Below are positions 53,527-63,284 of a DNA stretch of 64,000 nucleotides, one piece after another. The position numbers and the translations under genes are program-made. Each line of letters opens with the position of its first letter. Position 1 is the first letter of the stretch. The notes below the pieces were generated by a model. The model saw only the letters and a list, made by a program, of their open reading frames with translations. It had not been told where the DNA came from and made no database searches. The stretch is from Embleya sp045207655 (lineage in GTDB: Bacteria > Actinomycetota > Actinomycetes > Streptomycetales > Streptomycetaceae). Location of the stretch: contig NZ_CP108784.1 of the NCBI RefSeq assembly GCF_045207655.1, positions 1-64,000 on the forward strand, read 5' to 3'.

Positions 53527-54622
53527 GCCGCGTATCCAGTTGAGATCAACAGGTGCCCCGGCTGAGGGCGTTGACCCAGATCATCGCGGCGCGAAGGTGG
53601 AGGCCGGCGAGGTAGCTCTCGGGGGTCTTGTCGTAGCGGGTGGCGATGCCTCGCCAGGCCTTGAACCTGTTTATCAGGCGCTCGACGGTGTTCCGTTCCT
53701 TGTAGAGGTCTGCGTCGTGGCCGACGGGCCTGCCGCCCCCGGTGCCCTTCCTCTTGCGGTTGGCGGCCTGGTCCCTCTTTTCCGGGATGACTGCCTTGAT
53801 GCGGCGTCTCCGCAGGTGGGCGCGGTTGCCACGGGACGAGTAGGCCTTGTCTCCGGCGACCGCGTCGGGCCGGGTGCGGGGACGCCCGACGGGCCCGCGG
53901 ACCCGTACCTTCCCGAGGACGGGGACGAACTGCGGGCTGTCGGCGGCCTGTCCCGCAGTCAGGATCAGCGCCAAGGGCCGGCAGTTGCGGTCCGAGGCGA
54001 GATGGATCTTGGAGGTCTGTCCACCCCGCGAGCGTCCGAGCAGGGCGGCCCTCAGCCGGATCCGATGCCGGCGCCGGACACGTCGTCGTTCCTCCCGGTC
54101 CGGGTCGATTCCGGCTCCGTTCCCGCTTTGTTCCTCCGGATCGCCCCCTTTTGCCGGGCCTTCTCCTCCTCGGCGGCGGCCTTCTCCAGAGCGGTGAGCG
54201 TGTCCGGGTCGAGATGCATCCCGGCGGCGTCGTGGTGCGCCCGGACGGTGGTCGAGTCCACGCTCACCAGCGACATGTCCACCACGCCCCGCTTCGCGGC
54301 CTCCGCGATCAGGCCCTCCAACAGGGCCTCGAAGACACCGGCGTCCCGCCACTGCCGAAAGCGGTTGTGCACGGTCGGCCACGCACCGAACCGCTCCGGC
54401 ATCTCACGCCACTGCGCACCCGTCCGAAACTTCCAGATCACGCCCTCGAACTGCTGCCGCAGCCGCTCGGGATACGGACCGAACCCACCGATCGGCAGAT
54501 ACGGCCCGATGAACTCCCACTCCACGTCCGTCAGTTGCTCTCGCGTCACAACAAGACCAATTACCAGACCAGGACCGGGTTGACGACGAATCCCACAGAT
54601 CGATCACAACCCGATACACGCC
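53527..54622 (-). mobile_element. IS5-family (IS427-type) element flanked by CTAG
   Basis: Inverted ends GCCGCGTATCCAGTTGAGATC and GGCGTGTATCGGGTTGTGATC; CTAG on both sides (53523-53526 and 54623-54626). Length about 1096 bp. It starts exactly where IS1182 ends, sharing the CTAG. Confidence 0.82.
53546..54549 (-). CDS. IS5-family transposase in two overlapping frames
   Basis: OrfA (54549-54052) carries DUF4096 (LTDVEWEFIGPYLPIGGFGP; WREMPERFGAWPTVHNRFRQ) and the first Asp (VSVDSTTVRAHHDAAG). OrfB continues in the -1 frame with ALLGRSRGGQTSKIHLASD, DAVAGDKAYSSRG and the Glu region RNTVERLINRFKAWRGIATR. IS427-group elements normally fuse the frames by programmed frameshifting, so this is probably natural rather than a defect. 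Confidence 0.85.
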
Positions 54623-54663
54623 CTAGTAGTGGTTCTTAAAGCAACGGCATTGGAAGGGATGAC

Positions 54664-54727
54664 CTGGGGTGTGGTGTCACCGGGCCCGGAGCACCGTTCG
54701 ACCGCTGATGAGAGGCCTGACCGCCAC
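54664..54727 (+). ncRNA. IS110 upstream block, second copy
   Basis: The sequence GGTGTGGTGTCACCGGGCCC, then ACCGCTGATGAGAGGCCTGA followed by CCGCC, parallels the block upstream of the intact IS110 (8002-8070, minus strand). It precedes the dead IS110 transposase at 54843. Candidate bridge-RNA core. Confidence 0.5.
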
Positions 54728-54842
54728 CCGACCGAGCGCAACGCCCGGCCAACGAAGGGTGGTTGGTCTGCGTCACGTGGACGCGCGCGTGCGGTGCGAA
54801 GGCTTGAGGCCGGGACCGGAACGACCCCCTGGGAGGGGTGCG

Positions 54843-55556
54843 GTGCTCGACACCGGCGACATCAAGTTCTTTCTCGGCCTGGACGTGGGCAAATCAGACC
54901 ACCACGGCCACGGCCTCACAAGCGGCTGCCCAACAGCGAACCCAAACTGCGGGCCGTCTTCGACAAGCTCCGGACCAGGTTCGGCACCGTACCGGTGATC
55001 GTCGACCATCCCGCCTCGATCGGCGCCCTGCCGCTGACGGTGGCCCGCGACGCGGGCTGCGAGGTCGCCTACCTGCCCGGCCCGGCCATGCGCCGCATCG
55101 CCGACCTCCACCCGGGAGAGGCCAAGACCCACGCCCGCGACGCTCACGTGATCGCCGACGCCGCCCGCACCATGCCGCACACCCTGCGCGCCCTGGAGGC
55201 CACGGACGAGACCACCGCCACGCCGACCGTCCCGACCGGCTTCGACCAGGACCTCGCCGCCGAGGCCACCCGCACCAGCAACCGCATCCGCGGCCTGCTC
55301 ACCCGGTTCCACCCCTCTCTCGAACGCGTCCTGGGCTCCCGCCTGGACCACCCGGCGGTCACCCACCTGCTGGAGCGGTACGGCTCGCCGGCCGCCCTGC
55401 GCAAGGCCGGACGCCGCAGACTCGTGACACTGATACGCCCGAAGGCGCCGCGCATGGCCGAACGCCTGGTGGACGACGTCTTCGACGCACTCGACGAGCA
55501 GACCGTCGTCGTCCCCGGCACGACCACCCTGGACACGGTCGTGCCCTCTCGAGCGC
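54843..55556 (+). pseudogene. degraded IS110 transposase
   Basis: GTG 54843 after GGGAGGGG opens VLDTGDIKFFLGLDVGKSDH. A deletion of about eight codons with frameshift follows (LTPAGKKVLD is missing), then the other frame continues KRLPNSEPKLRAVFDKLRTR, MRRIADLHPGEAKTHARDAH, LIRPKAPRMAERLVDDVFDA up to VVPGTTTLDTVV. The entire C-terminal Transposase_20 domain is absent, so it is dead. Confidence 0.85.
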
Positions 55557-55602
55557 ACGGTGGGCGGGGAAACCGGGAAACCGACCTACGCCTGGGGCGG
55601 GA

Positions 55603-55643
55603 GCCCACTCGCCTCGCCGCTTCGCGGGAAGGCGAGTGTGGGC
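55603..55643 (-). terminator. hairpin after the FG-GAP nuclease gene
   Basis: CACTCGCC (55606-55613) pairs with GGCGAGTG (55631-55638), with outer GCC/GGC pairs, two bases past the stop. Confidence 0.6.
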
Positions 55644-55644
55644 G

Positions 55645-58563
55645 TCACCTCGAGGAGGTTGCCGGTGTGCTGAACACCCGGGTGGTGATCGGTGATCGAT
55701 TGCCCGCGATGTCGACGGCCAAGACGTAGAGCGTGTGGGTTCCTGCGGTCGAGGCGGTGGGTCGGAAGCCGGCGCTGTTGTGTCGGGCGTCGAGTCGCTT
55801 GGATGAACCGGTGCTCGGCGGGACGTCGACCGTGTACTCGAAGTACGCGACGCGGTATCGGTTGTCGGTCGCGCGAAGCGTGACCGGGCCGCCCGTCGGG
55901 CCGACCGGAGAACTGCTGCTCGGCTGCCGTACGACCGAGCCATCGGACCAACGCAGCACGATATCCGTGGTGCCGCCCGTGGTGAACCGGCCGGGGACGA
56001 TGTCGACGACGTCGGTCCACGCGCCGGCCGCTTGCCATATGACCGAATCGCCGAGTTCGCCTTGGCCGTTGCCGGGGTAGAGGTACACGCTGCCGGCGCG
56101 CCAGCGGACCAGGAGGTCCGCCCGGCCGTCGTTGTCGAAGTCGCCCGCGGTCACGTCGGTGGCGTCGCCCCAGCCGGAGGCGCCGGCCGGACGCAACTCG
56201 ATCGGCGCACCGAAGGCGGGTACCGACGAGCCCGGATTCGTCATCGTCGGATGCAGCGTGACCCGGCCCGACTTCCAACGGACCACCACGTCCGCCTTGC
56301 CGTCGCCGGTGAAATCCTCGGCCGTGACGTCGACCGCGTCGCCCCACGAGCCCGCTGGCAACAACGGGACGGAACCACCGATCCCACCGTGCCCGTTCCC
56401 GGGGTAGAGGAACACACTTCCCGCCGTCCAACGCACCAACAGATCCGCCCGACCATCCCCGTCGAAATCGCCCGCCGTGATGCTCGCCGCGTCCCTCCAG
56501 GCTCCATCGGGGGAGGAGACCAAGGGGCTCGAACCGCCCAGACCGCCCCGTCCGTCACCCGGATACAGCACGACGTTGCCCGAATTCCAGCGCAGGACGA
56601 CGTCGTCGACCCCGTCGTCGGTGAGGTCCCCGACGGTGAGGTCGACCGCGTCGATCCATCCGACGGTACCCGGGGGTGTGATCGTAACCGGCGCGGCGAA
56701 TCCCGATCCGGTGATGCCCGCGAGCAGATCGACGCGTTGGTCCTTCCAGCGCAGCATGACGTCGTCCGTGCCGTCGCCGGTGAAGTCGCCCGCTGTCACC
56801 TCGCGTACGTCCGTCCACGCGTCGGCGGGACGCAAGGCGCGGGAACCGCCGAGTTCGCCTTGGCCGTTGCCGGGGTAGAGGTACACGCTGCCGGCGCGCC
56901 AGCGGACCAGGAGGTCCGCCCGGCCGTCGTTGTCGAAGTCGCCCGCGGTCACGTCGGTGGCGTCGCCCCAGCCGGAGGCGCCGGCCGGACGCAACTCGAT
57001 CGGCGCACCGAAGGCGGGTACCGACGAGCCCGGATTCGTCATCGTCGGATGCAGCGTGACCCGGCCCGACTTCCAACGGACCACCACGTCCGCCTTGCCG
57101 TCGCCGGTGAAATCCTCGGCCGTGACGTCGACCGCGTCGCCCCACGAGCCCGCCGGCAACAACGGGACGGAACCACCGATCCCACCGTGCCCGTTCCCGG
57201 GGTAGAGGAACACACTTCCCGCCGTCCAACGCACCAACAGATCCGCCCGACCATCCCCGTCGAAATCGCCCGCCGTGATGCTCGCCGCGTCCCACCAACC
57301 CTGGTCGGCGGACACGAGTTGTACCGGATCTGCGAATTCGCCATGCCCGTCGCCCGGACGTATGTCGACGGTTCCCGACGGCGAGCGCAACACGAGGTCG
57401 TCGATCCCGTCGCCGGTGAAGTCGCCCGCCGTGTGGCCGACGCGGTCGAGCCGATCATTGGGCGTGGCGAGGCGCTGTTCGTCGAAGGTGACCAAGGGAG
57501 CGGCAGGCGGGATGACATCGTCGTTCCAGGTGAACTCGCCCACGTACATCAAGTGGTCCGACAGACTCGTCCCGTCGCGGAGCACGTCGACGACGTCACC
57601 GACGGCGGGATCGAAGTACGTGGCACTGCCAAAGATGTAGTCGAACTTGCGGGTGGCCGTGGTCTTCCCGCCGGCGGGCGGTATCGCGTGTTTTCCGGCC
57701 GTGTACTCACCCGAGCGGCAACGGGTCACGCTCGCACAGTTGGGCGCGAAGTGCTCGCGATCGCTCTCGTCGGCTTCCACCAGGTCACCGTTGCCGCTCT
57801 GAGCGGAGTAGAACCGGCCCATGTTCGGGTCCTGCGGGTCGGCGTTGAAGTCTCCGCCGAGGATGAGCGGGGAACCGGCGCCCCACGTCTTGATCCGGTC
57901 CGCGACGACAGGGGCTCCCTGGTCGGGGAGCAGACCGTCGAGGTGTGTTGCGCACACGAGGGCGGCGCGGCCGGCGGGATTGGCCTCGGCGCACAGCAGC
58001 GCGTAGTGATCCGCCGTCGGGTCGTCCGCCCGCGACGGATCGGCGGCCGGGAAGACGTGGTCGAACGTGCGGGCGACCGAGCCCTTGACAAGCATGCCGA
58101 TCCCGGAGGGCGCGGGCGCGCTGCTGCCGATCCATTTGCCGCATCCGTAGTCCTCGCGGCGGGTCTCCAGCCACACCATCCGATACCCGGCCGTGTCGAG
58201 GGCCTCGAGTTGGCCACGGCACAGTTCCTGGAGCATGACGACGTCGGGCGCCAACCCGAAGATTGCCGCCTTCGCGCTGTTCGCCCAGGAGGCCGTGTCG
58301 AGGGTGGAACGACAGCCGGCTATGTAACCGCCGCATACGTTGTAGGTGATGACCCGGACCGGTGGGACCGTAGCGGAGCCGTGGGTGGCAGCAACGGCGT
58401 TGGGCGACAGCGTCGTTGCTCCGGCGATGCCCAATATCAGGGCGAGGAGGAGGTGGGCGAGGGTGACGGGGAGGGGCCGCGTGCGGGATACCGCCACCCT
58501 GGGCGCCGGTACGGAGTCCGGTGGCGAGGACCACGTCGGACAGGGCTGGGTCGACGATGACAT
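55645..58563 (-). CDS. secreted EEP-family nuclease/phosphatase with FG-GAP repeats
   Basis: 972 residues from ATG 58563 with GAAGGA upstream. A long N-terminal signal region (LPVTLAHLLLALILGIAGAT) precedes an endonuclease/exonuclease/phosphatase domain: ITYNVCGG, DVVMLQELCRGQLEAL, LGGDFNADPQDP and the final SDHLMYVGEF (catalytic Asn, Glu, Asp-x-Asn and Asp-His). Then about ten FG-GAP/VCBS blades (AGDFDGDGRADLLVRWTAGS) probably form a beta-propeller, and a C-terminal domain of unknown kind (NRYRVAYFEYTVDVPPSTGS). Likely an extracellular DNase or lipid phosphatase. A 446-bp segment is repeated almost exactly (56050-56495 and 56848-57293). Confidence 0.88.
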   Translation of the reverse strand: MSSSTQPCPTWSSPPDSVPAPRVAVSRTRPLPVTLAHLLLALILGIAGATTLSPNAVAATHGSATVPPVRVITYNVCGGYIAGCRSTLDTASWANSAKAAIFGLAPDVVMLQELCRGQLEALDTAGYRMVWLETRREDYGCGKWIGSSAPAPSGIGMLVKGSVARTFDHVFPAADPSRADDPTADHYALLCAEANPAGRAALVCATHLDGLLPDQGAPVVADRIKTWGAGSPLILGGDFNADPQDPNMGRFYSAQSGNGDLVEADESDREHFAPNCASVTRCRSGEYTAGKHAIPPAGGKTTATRKFDYIFGSATYFDPAVGDVVDVLRDGTSLSDHLMYVGEFTWNDDVIPPAAPLVTFDEQRLATPNDRLDRVGHTAGDFTGDGIDDLVLRSPSGTVDIRPGDGHGEFADPVQLVSADQGWWDAASITAGDFDGDGRADLLVRWTAGSVFLYPGNGHGGIGGSVPLLPAGSWGDAVDVTAEDFTGDGKADVVVRWKSGRVTLHPTMTNPGSSVPAFGAPIELRPAGASGWGDATDVTAGDFDNDGRADLLVRWRAGSVYLYPGNGQGELGGSRALRPADAWTDVREVTAGDFTGDGTDDVMLRWKDQRVDLLAGITGSGFAAPVTITPPGTVGWIDAVDLTVGDLTDDGVDDVVLRWNSGNVVLYPGDGRGGLGGSSPLVSSPDGAWRDAASITAGDFDGDGRADLLVRWTAGSVFLYPGNGHGGIGGSVPLLPAGSWGDAVDVTAEDFTGDGKADVVVRWKSGRVTLHPTMTNPGSSVPAFGAPIELRPAGASGWGDATDVTAGDFDNDGRADLLVRWRAGSVYLYPGNGQGELGDSVIWQAAGAWTDVVDIVPGRFTTGGTTDIVLRWSDGSVVRQPSSSSPVGPTGGPVTLRATDNRYRVAYFEYTVDVPPSTGSSKRLDARHNSAGFRPTASTAGTHTLYVLAVDIAGNRSPITTRVFSTPATSSR
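56050..57293. repeat. 446-bp near-identical direct repeat inside the FG-GAP gene
   Basis: Copies at 56050-56495 and 56848-57293, offset 798 bp (266 codons, in frame); I found one mismatch (GCTGGC versus GCCGGC). Encodes matching propeller blades. Confidence 0.88.
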
Positions 58564-59401
58564 CGAATGTCCTTCGGCTGCTTGGCGACAGTGCGTGCGC
58601 GTTCCCGAACTGGTGACCTGACTGCACGTCACCTACCGGATACGGGTAGCACCCTACGGCCGATCGGCTCGTGGAACGCGTCGGCCGGACGGCGGACCGA
58701 GTCGTCTCCCCCGAGCTGAGCTTGTCTTTCATGCTCCGCGTCGGTCTCGTTCGGCGACGCCCTCGGAGCGCACGGTTTTGCCCACGTCGTGGCGGGTGGC
58801 GGACTGTCGGTTCTTCGAGCCGGGCGGCCGTCCTGGGCGGGGCAGTGAAGGTTTGGGTGTACGGGCCGGCAGGCGAGGTGCGGGCGGAGGTTCCGGAACC
58901 GGCGGCCGGCCCGGGCAGGGTGCGTCGGCCGGTTTCTCCCAGGGGCGTTCCAGGTCGGCGGCGGGCCCGGCGGACGAGCCTGAAGTCGGTGTGGCCGGTT
59001 ACCCAAAGAGCGTGCGCCAGGGCGAGGCCGATGTCGGTCAGCGGTCGATCACACCGACGAACCGCCGGTCCGGTGATCGCGAGGGCGCCGTCGGTGCGCT
59101 GGAGTCGCCATCACCGCCATCGACGACGGCACCGAACGCGTTACCGAAACCAGCCTCGACGCGATTCGTCCCCCACGGCCCCCACCCGAGCGCCCACGAA
59201 CCGTCCCCGTCCAACCTGCGACACCCCAACCCACACGACCCGCCACACCCCAACTCGCCACGCCCGGGCTCAACACCCGATCCTGCGGCGCCCACAAGCA
59301 TGCCTGGCCACCACGCAGTACTTGCTAGGGTCAACGATGCCCACTCGACCAACCGGTCGTGCTGACAGGTGTGTCAACGGATTCGCCCTACCGGAGGCAG
59401 T
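58564..59401. other. divergent intergenic region with Tn7-like ghost
   Basis: At 59105-59170 the plus strand reads AITAIDDGTERVTETSLDAI, matching the last part of the TnsC at 33553-34608 (AITAIDDGTERITKTSLDNI). At 59209-59233 it has GTCCAACCTGCGACACCCCA, the right-end motif. So a Tn7-like element once ended here. No other gene is supportable. Promoters of the two nuclease genes must also lie in this stretch. Confidence 0.6.
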
Positions 59402-61261
59402 ATGCGTCCCAGATCTCTGATCATCGCCCTGACCGTCCTGGCAAGCGTGCTATTACAACCGTTCCTCGCGTCGGCGGCACCCGACCGCCCGAACTCCGCG
59501 CCCACACAGACCCTTTCGGCAGCCGCTCAGGCCGGCGACGACTTGCGTTTTCTGGAGTACAACATCTGCGGAGGCGCGGGCAACTGCACCGACTTCATCA
59601 GCAATCCGGCCAACGAGTGGCGCGGTGAGATAGTCAACCGCGTAAACAGGATCACCAACGAGACCGAGACATGGGCGCCGGACGCGGTGTTCCTGAACGA
59701 GGTCTGCGAGGTGCAGTACCACGCCCTGCGCCCGCGCCTCGAAGCACTCGGCTACAAGGGCAAGTATCAGCGCACGACCTCCGATTCGGCGGGTTGCGCC
59801 ATGACAGACGACACCTACGGCACGACCGAGGGCGTTGCGGTCTTCGTCAAGAGTGAGGTGCTCAACCCCAACGAGGCCGGACACGACCTCGGCACCCCCG
59901 ACACCAAGAACGGCGTAGTCGTAGAGCGCTTCATCCTCCTGTGCGCGGACACGCACCTGCGCGGCCGGTTCACCAAGGTGTGCGCGACGCACCAGAGTGC
60001 CTATGGTGGCGCCCCGGCCCAGGTGAACGTCATCCGATCACTCACGGATCCTTGGATCGCGGCAGACCTGCCGGTGATCGTCTCCGGTGACGTCAACATC
60101 CTGCCGGGGGATCCGGCCCTGGCCACGCTCTATGCCCAGCCGCGCGGCAACGGGCAGTTCATCGAGGCCGACCAGACCACCCGGCCGGCCGGCGACACCC
60201 CGTGTGAGGCGTATCGCCAGCCGTGCGGGATCGATGAGTTCACGTATGACACCAAGAAGCCGGACCCGAAGAAGCTCGACTACATCTTCCTGAGCAAACG
60301 TCACTTCCAGGACGTCGGCGGCAGCGTGCTGCACTACGACGAGAAGGTTTCGGACCACGATGTGTATCGCGGCACCGCCCGATGGGCCGACTGCACGCCG
60401 CGCGTGTCGCTCGACCCGCGCGGGATGTGCGCCTCGTCCGTCTACCGGTTGGTCGATCGCACCACCGGCAAAGTCGCCTCGATAGCCGACGGGGCCGATA
60501 CGGCGGGCGCCGGTGTGACACAACGGACGTGGACCGGAAGTGCGTACCAGCAGTGGACGATCAGCCCCTCCGGGAACGGATACCTCCTCGCGAATCGGGG
60601 CAGCGGACTGCTCCTCGACGGGCCTCAGCAGCCGAACGCCGTCGGTCGGCAACTACTGCAGTGGGGGCCCAACGGCGGAACCAACCAGAAATGGCAGATC
60701 ACCTCGTCGGGTGACCAGGCGACCGTGAAGAACGTCGAGACCGGACTCGATGTCGCCGTGCGCGACGCCTCGCCTGCCGAGAACGCCGAGGTCGTTCAGG
60801 TCGCGGGCGGCACCCCGGCCGCTGCCCAGTGGCAACTGGTGCCGATCACCTACAAGTTGACCAACGTGCACAGCGACAAGGTCTTGGCCGTGGCCGGCGG
60901 GTCGATGGTGCGCGGTGGCACCGCGGTCCAGCAGACCGCGTCCCAGAGCGCTTTCCAGACCTGGCGGTTGGTCGCGCAGGGCGGTGGATTCGTGCTCGTG
61001 AACAAGGGCAGTGGATTCGTCCTGGACGCCCCGGAGCAGCCCGGCGCCGCAGGCAAGCAATTGGTCCAGTGGGGCTCGAACGAGGGGCTCAACCAACGCT
61101 GGACGATCGGTACGGGCAACGCCGCGGTCACGCTCACCAACGTCTCGACCGGCCTGGTCGCCGATGTTCGGGACGATTCCGTGGCGGACGGCGCCGACGT
61201 GATCGAGTGGTACGCCAACGGCGGCCCCAACCAGAAGTGGCAGCTCGCGCCCACGGCGTAG
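59402..61261 (+). CDS. secreted EEP-family nuclease with ricin-type lectin repeats
   Basis: 619 residues, ATG with GGAGG five bases upstream. Signal peptide (LIIALTVLASVLLQPFLASA), EEP domain (RFLEYNICGGAGNCT; DAVFLNEVCEVQYHAL; VSGDVNILPGDPAL; KVSDHDVYRGTARW), then two ricin B-type beta-trefoils with QxW motifs (NQKWQI, QWQLV, NQRWTI, NQKWQL). The lectin parts probably bind cell-wall or polysaccharide surfaces. Divergent from the other EEP gene and followed by a strong terminator. Confidence 0.9.
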   Translation: MRPRSLIIALTVLASVLLQPFLASAAPDRPNSAPTQTLSAAAQAGDDLRFLEYNICGGAGNCTDFISNPANEWRGEIVNRVNRITNETETWAPDAVFLNEVCEVQYHALRPRLEALGYKGKYQRTTSDSAGCAMTDDTYGTTEGVAVFVKSEVLNPNEAGHDLGTPDTKNGVVVERFILLCADTHLRGRFTKVCATHQSAYGGAPAQVNVIRSLTDPWIAADLPVIVSGDVNILPGDPALATLYAQPRGNGQFIEADQTTRPAGDTPCEAYRQPCGIDEFTYDTKKPDPKKLDYIFLSKRHFQDVGGSVLHYDEKVSDHDVYRGTARWADCTPRVSLDPRGMCASSVYRLVDRTTGKVASIADGADTAGAGVTQRTWTGSAYQQWTISPSGNGYLLANRGSGLLLDGPQQPNAVGRQLLQWGPNGGTNQKWQITSSGDQATVKNVETGLDVAVRDASPAENAEVVQVAGGTPAAAQWQLVPITYKLTNVHSDKVLAVAGGSMVRGGTAVQQTASQSAFQTWRLVAQGGGFVLVNKGSGFVLDAPEQPGAAGKQLVQWGSNEGLNQRWTIGTGNAAVTLTNVSTGLVADVRDDSVADGADVIEWYANGGPNQKWQLAPTA

Positions 61262-61269
61262 GCACAGGC

Positions 61270-61306
61270 GTCGCCCCGCCCACGATTCCACCGTGGGCGG
61301 GGCGAC
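61270..61306 (+). terminator. 15-bp perfect hairpin
   Basis: GTCGCCCCGCCCACG (61270-61284) and CGTGGGCGGGGCGAC (61292-61306), 7-base loop, nine bases after the lectin-nuclease stop. Confidence 0.8.
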
Positions 61307-61439
61307 GAGCTCGCGCGACTGCGCGAGGCAGGCCGGGACGGCTCCCCCGGTGGTTGCCTGGGCTACGCGGAGCGCGACCGGGCAGGCCCCACGTCCCGAC
61401 GCCGCCCACCCGGCTCGGGGATCGGCTGCGCCCGCCCCG

Positions 61440-61717
61440 ACGGCGCGAGTCTGCCCCTCGTTCCCCCGGGCGACGGGCGGGCCGGGGCCGGTGTCGCCGA
61501 CGTGGACGTTCAGGCACCGACTGTCCCGGGCCAGGACGAGGTGGGCGTCGCTGTGCGCGTGCGTGTGGGCGTTGGTGATCAGTTCCGAAACCGTGAGGAG
61601 AACGTCGTCCACCGTCAGCGGCGCGTTCTTCGTCCACGCCGGGGACGCCAGGTGCACGACCGTGTTCAGCGTCGTCCCGCCGTCACACCACCGGCGATGG
61701 GAAACAACCGCGCTCAC
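61440..61717 (-). pseudogene. RsbW-like ATPase fragment
   Basis: VDDVLLTVSELITNAHTHAH and LNVHVGDTGPGPP carry the N and G1 boxes of the anti-sigma HATPase family, as in the intact protein at 35838. After GPGPP the frame shows no G2 box or normal end. Start could be GTG 61717. Probably truncated. Confidence 0.55.
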
Positions 61718-61719
61718 CC

Positions 61720-62150
61720 CACCGCACACACATCCGCCATGGCGCTTTCTCCCCATTCGTACCCCCAGGAACACGCCTTCCTTCGTGTGCGTGCTCGTGC
61801 CCTGGCCGGCGTCGGCACGGTCGTGGACACCCGGCCCCCGACGCCCGCAGGCCCAGGTCCTCTTTCGACGTGCGTCCCTTGACCGTGCCCGCCTTCCCGC
61901 CGACCCTGCGCTCCTCCGACCGGCCCACCTTCACCCGCACCGCCTGACAATCCCGACGTAACGCACCCGCAAGGCGGCGACGACCAGCCATGCCGTCAGT
62001 GCCCCTCCCCGAGCCGACAAACGCCGCCAGAAAACGGCAGCCTCCTCCGTGGGACTGCCATCGGATGCGCGACCCTGTCGTCAGGGAACCCCAGGGCGTA
62101 CCGCAAGCCGAGGCCGTCGTTGGGCCCGGCGGTGGTCCCGCAGCATCGAC
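61720..62150. other. no supportable gene
   Basis: A fragment with DGLGLRYALGFPDDRVAHPM on the minus strand near 62080-62140 may be residual coding sequence, unassigned. Otherwise nothing. Confidence 0.35.
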
Positions 62151-62159
62151 GCCACCGCC

Positions 62160-62803
62160 GAGCGCCCCGCCGCGCTCACCGGGGACTTGCGATGCCTGCA
62201 GACGTGGCACGTGCTGCCGGGTCAGGACGCGGGAGGCCGGCGCGGGAGCCCGTGCCAGGGTGCGTTCGGCGTCTGCTCCGCACAGCACCAGGCTGGTGTG
62301 GGTGGTGGGGGCGTCCGCCAGGAGGCGCAGGTAGTCCAGCTCGGGGACGGCGACGCGCTGGACATCGTCGATCACGAGCACACCCGGGGGTGCGAGGGCG
62401 TCGAGGAGCGCGCGGTCGGCGGCGTCCGTGCGGTTCGTCAGGGAGGTGGCCGCAGGCCGAACGCCGTGAGCAGCGCGGCGCGCAACTGGGGCAGGGCCGG
62501 TTTCACCGCGACCAGCGCGCGGTGTACCGGGACGCGGCGCGGGAGCAGACGCAGCGCCTGCTGGAGCGCAATCGTCTTGCCGTGTCCGGGGTCGCCGTAC
62601 ACGCACACGATCCCGTGGGCGGCGACGGTGTGGACGAGGGCTACGGTGACCGCGCCGAGTTGGCGCGTCGACACCGGGTGCGCGCCGGGTGTGTACAGGC
62701 GCGCGCCGTGGGCGAACGGCGACGACCAGGTCGCGGTGGGGTCGGTCTCGGCCGCGGCCGGGGTGTGCTCGCCGGTGGGCGGCAGGGTGTTCGGTCCGCT
62801 CAA
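62160..62803 (-). pseudogene. TniB-like ATPase, frameshifted
   Basis: A TTG at 62803, overlapping the upstream stop as TTGA, opens MSGPNTLPPTGEHTPAAAET, with Walker A GDPGHGKT in GIVCVYGDPGHGKTIALQQA. The frame closes at 62438 and the adjacent frame carries DALAPPGVLVIDDVQRVAVP (Walker B), LDYLRLLADAP and ERTLARAPAPASRVLTRQHV. It is most like the second ATPase of unit 2 by its FEYLRYLYD/LDYLRLLAD region. Non-functional as written. Confidence 0.65.
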
Positions 62804-63270
62804 CGCAGGCCGGCAGCCGAAAGTGTGCTGACGCGGTTCTCGTACCCGCGGCGGGCCTTGTGCTGCGCCGGGACCGCCCGGGCCCCTGGGTGCCGCCGAG
62901 GGGCCGGCAGCGGGCGAGGAGTCTGCGGTGGACTGCGGGCAAGGCGGTGACGCGCAGCGTGTAGCCCTGGCCGCGCCGTACCGTCACGCCGTGGCCGAGC
63001 GCGGCCCGCTCGGCGTCGTCCAGATCGGTGGCGTGGAGGAAGTCGGCGACCTTGCCGGGCATTCCGCCCTTGTTGCCCTTGGCCTCGGCGGCCCGCAGCC
63101 CGTCGTAGGTCAGTTCGCGCGGGAGGTCGCGTTGGACTTCGCCGGCGGCGGCGAGGGTCTGCACCATGAACTTCACGGTGGACAGCAGCTCTCCGGTCCG
63201 CGGGTGGCGTGCGGTGAGGTCCATCGCGGAGAACGCGCCGTCGTGGATGCGCAGGGCGAGACGATCGTGG
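62800..63270 (-). pseudogene. serine-recombinase (resolvase) C-terminal remnant
   Basis: MDLTARHPRTGELLSTVKFM, VQTLAAAGEVQRDLPRELTY, DGLRAAEAKGNKGGMPGK follows the resolvase pattern (D.TP.G.L...V...AEFERDLIRERT..GL.AAR..GR.GG.P), but key residues are degraded. A later frame ends RGYENRVSTLSAAGLR at 62800. The catalytic Ser domain is missing. Together with the ATPase this could be the remains of a TniA-B-Q-R type element. Confidence 0.5.
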
Positions 63271-63284
63271 TGCAGACGTCGAGC

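Noticed and set aside
54052..54549. IS5 orfA ending early, first read as a broken transposase
   Set aside because: OrfB overlaps in the -1 frame as in IS427-type elements that use programmed frameshifting, so it is probably natural.
60653..61774. Minus-strand 373-residue frame containing an RsbW-like start
   Set aside because: Only the first part has family motifs; the rest is antisense to the lectin-nuclease gene, so just a fragment was annotated.
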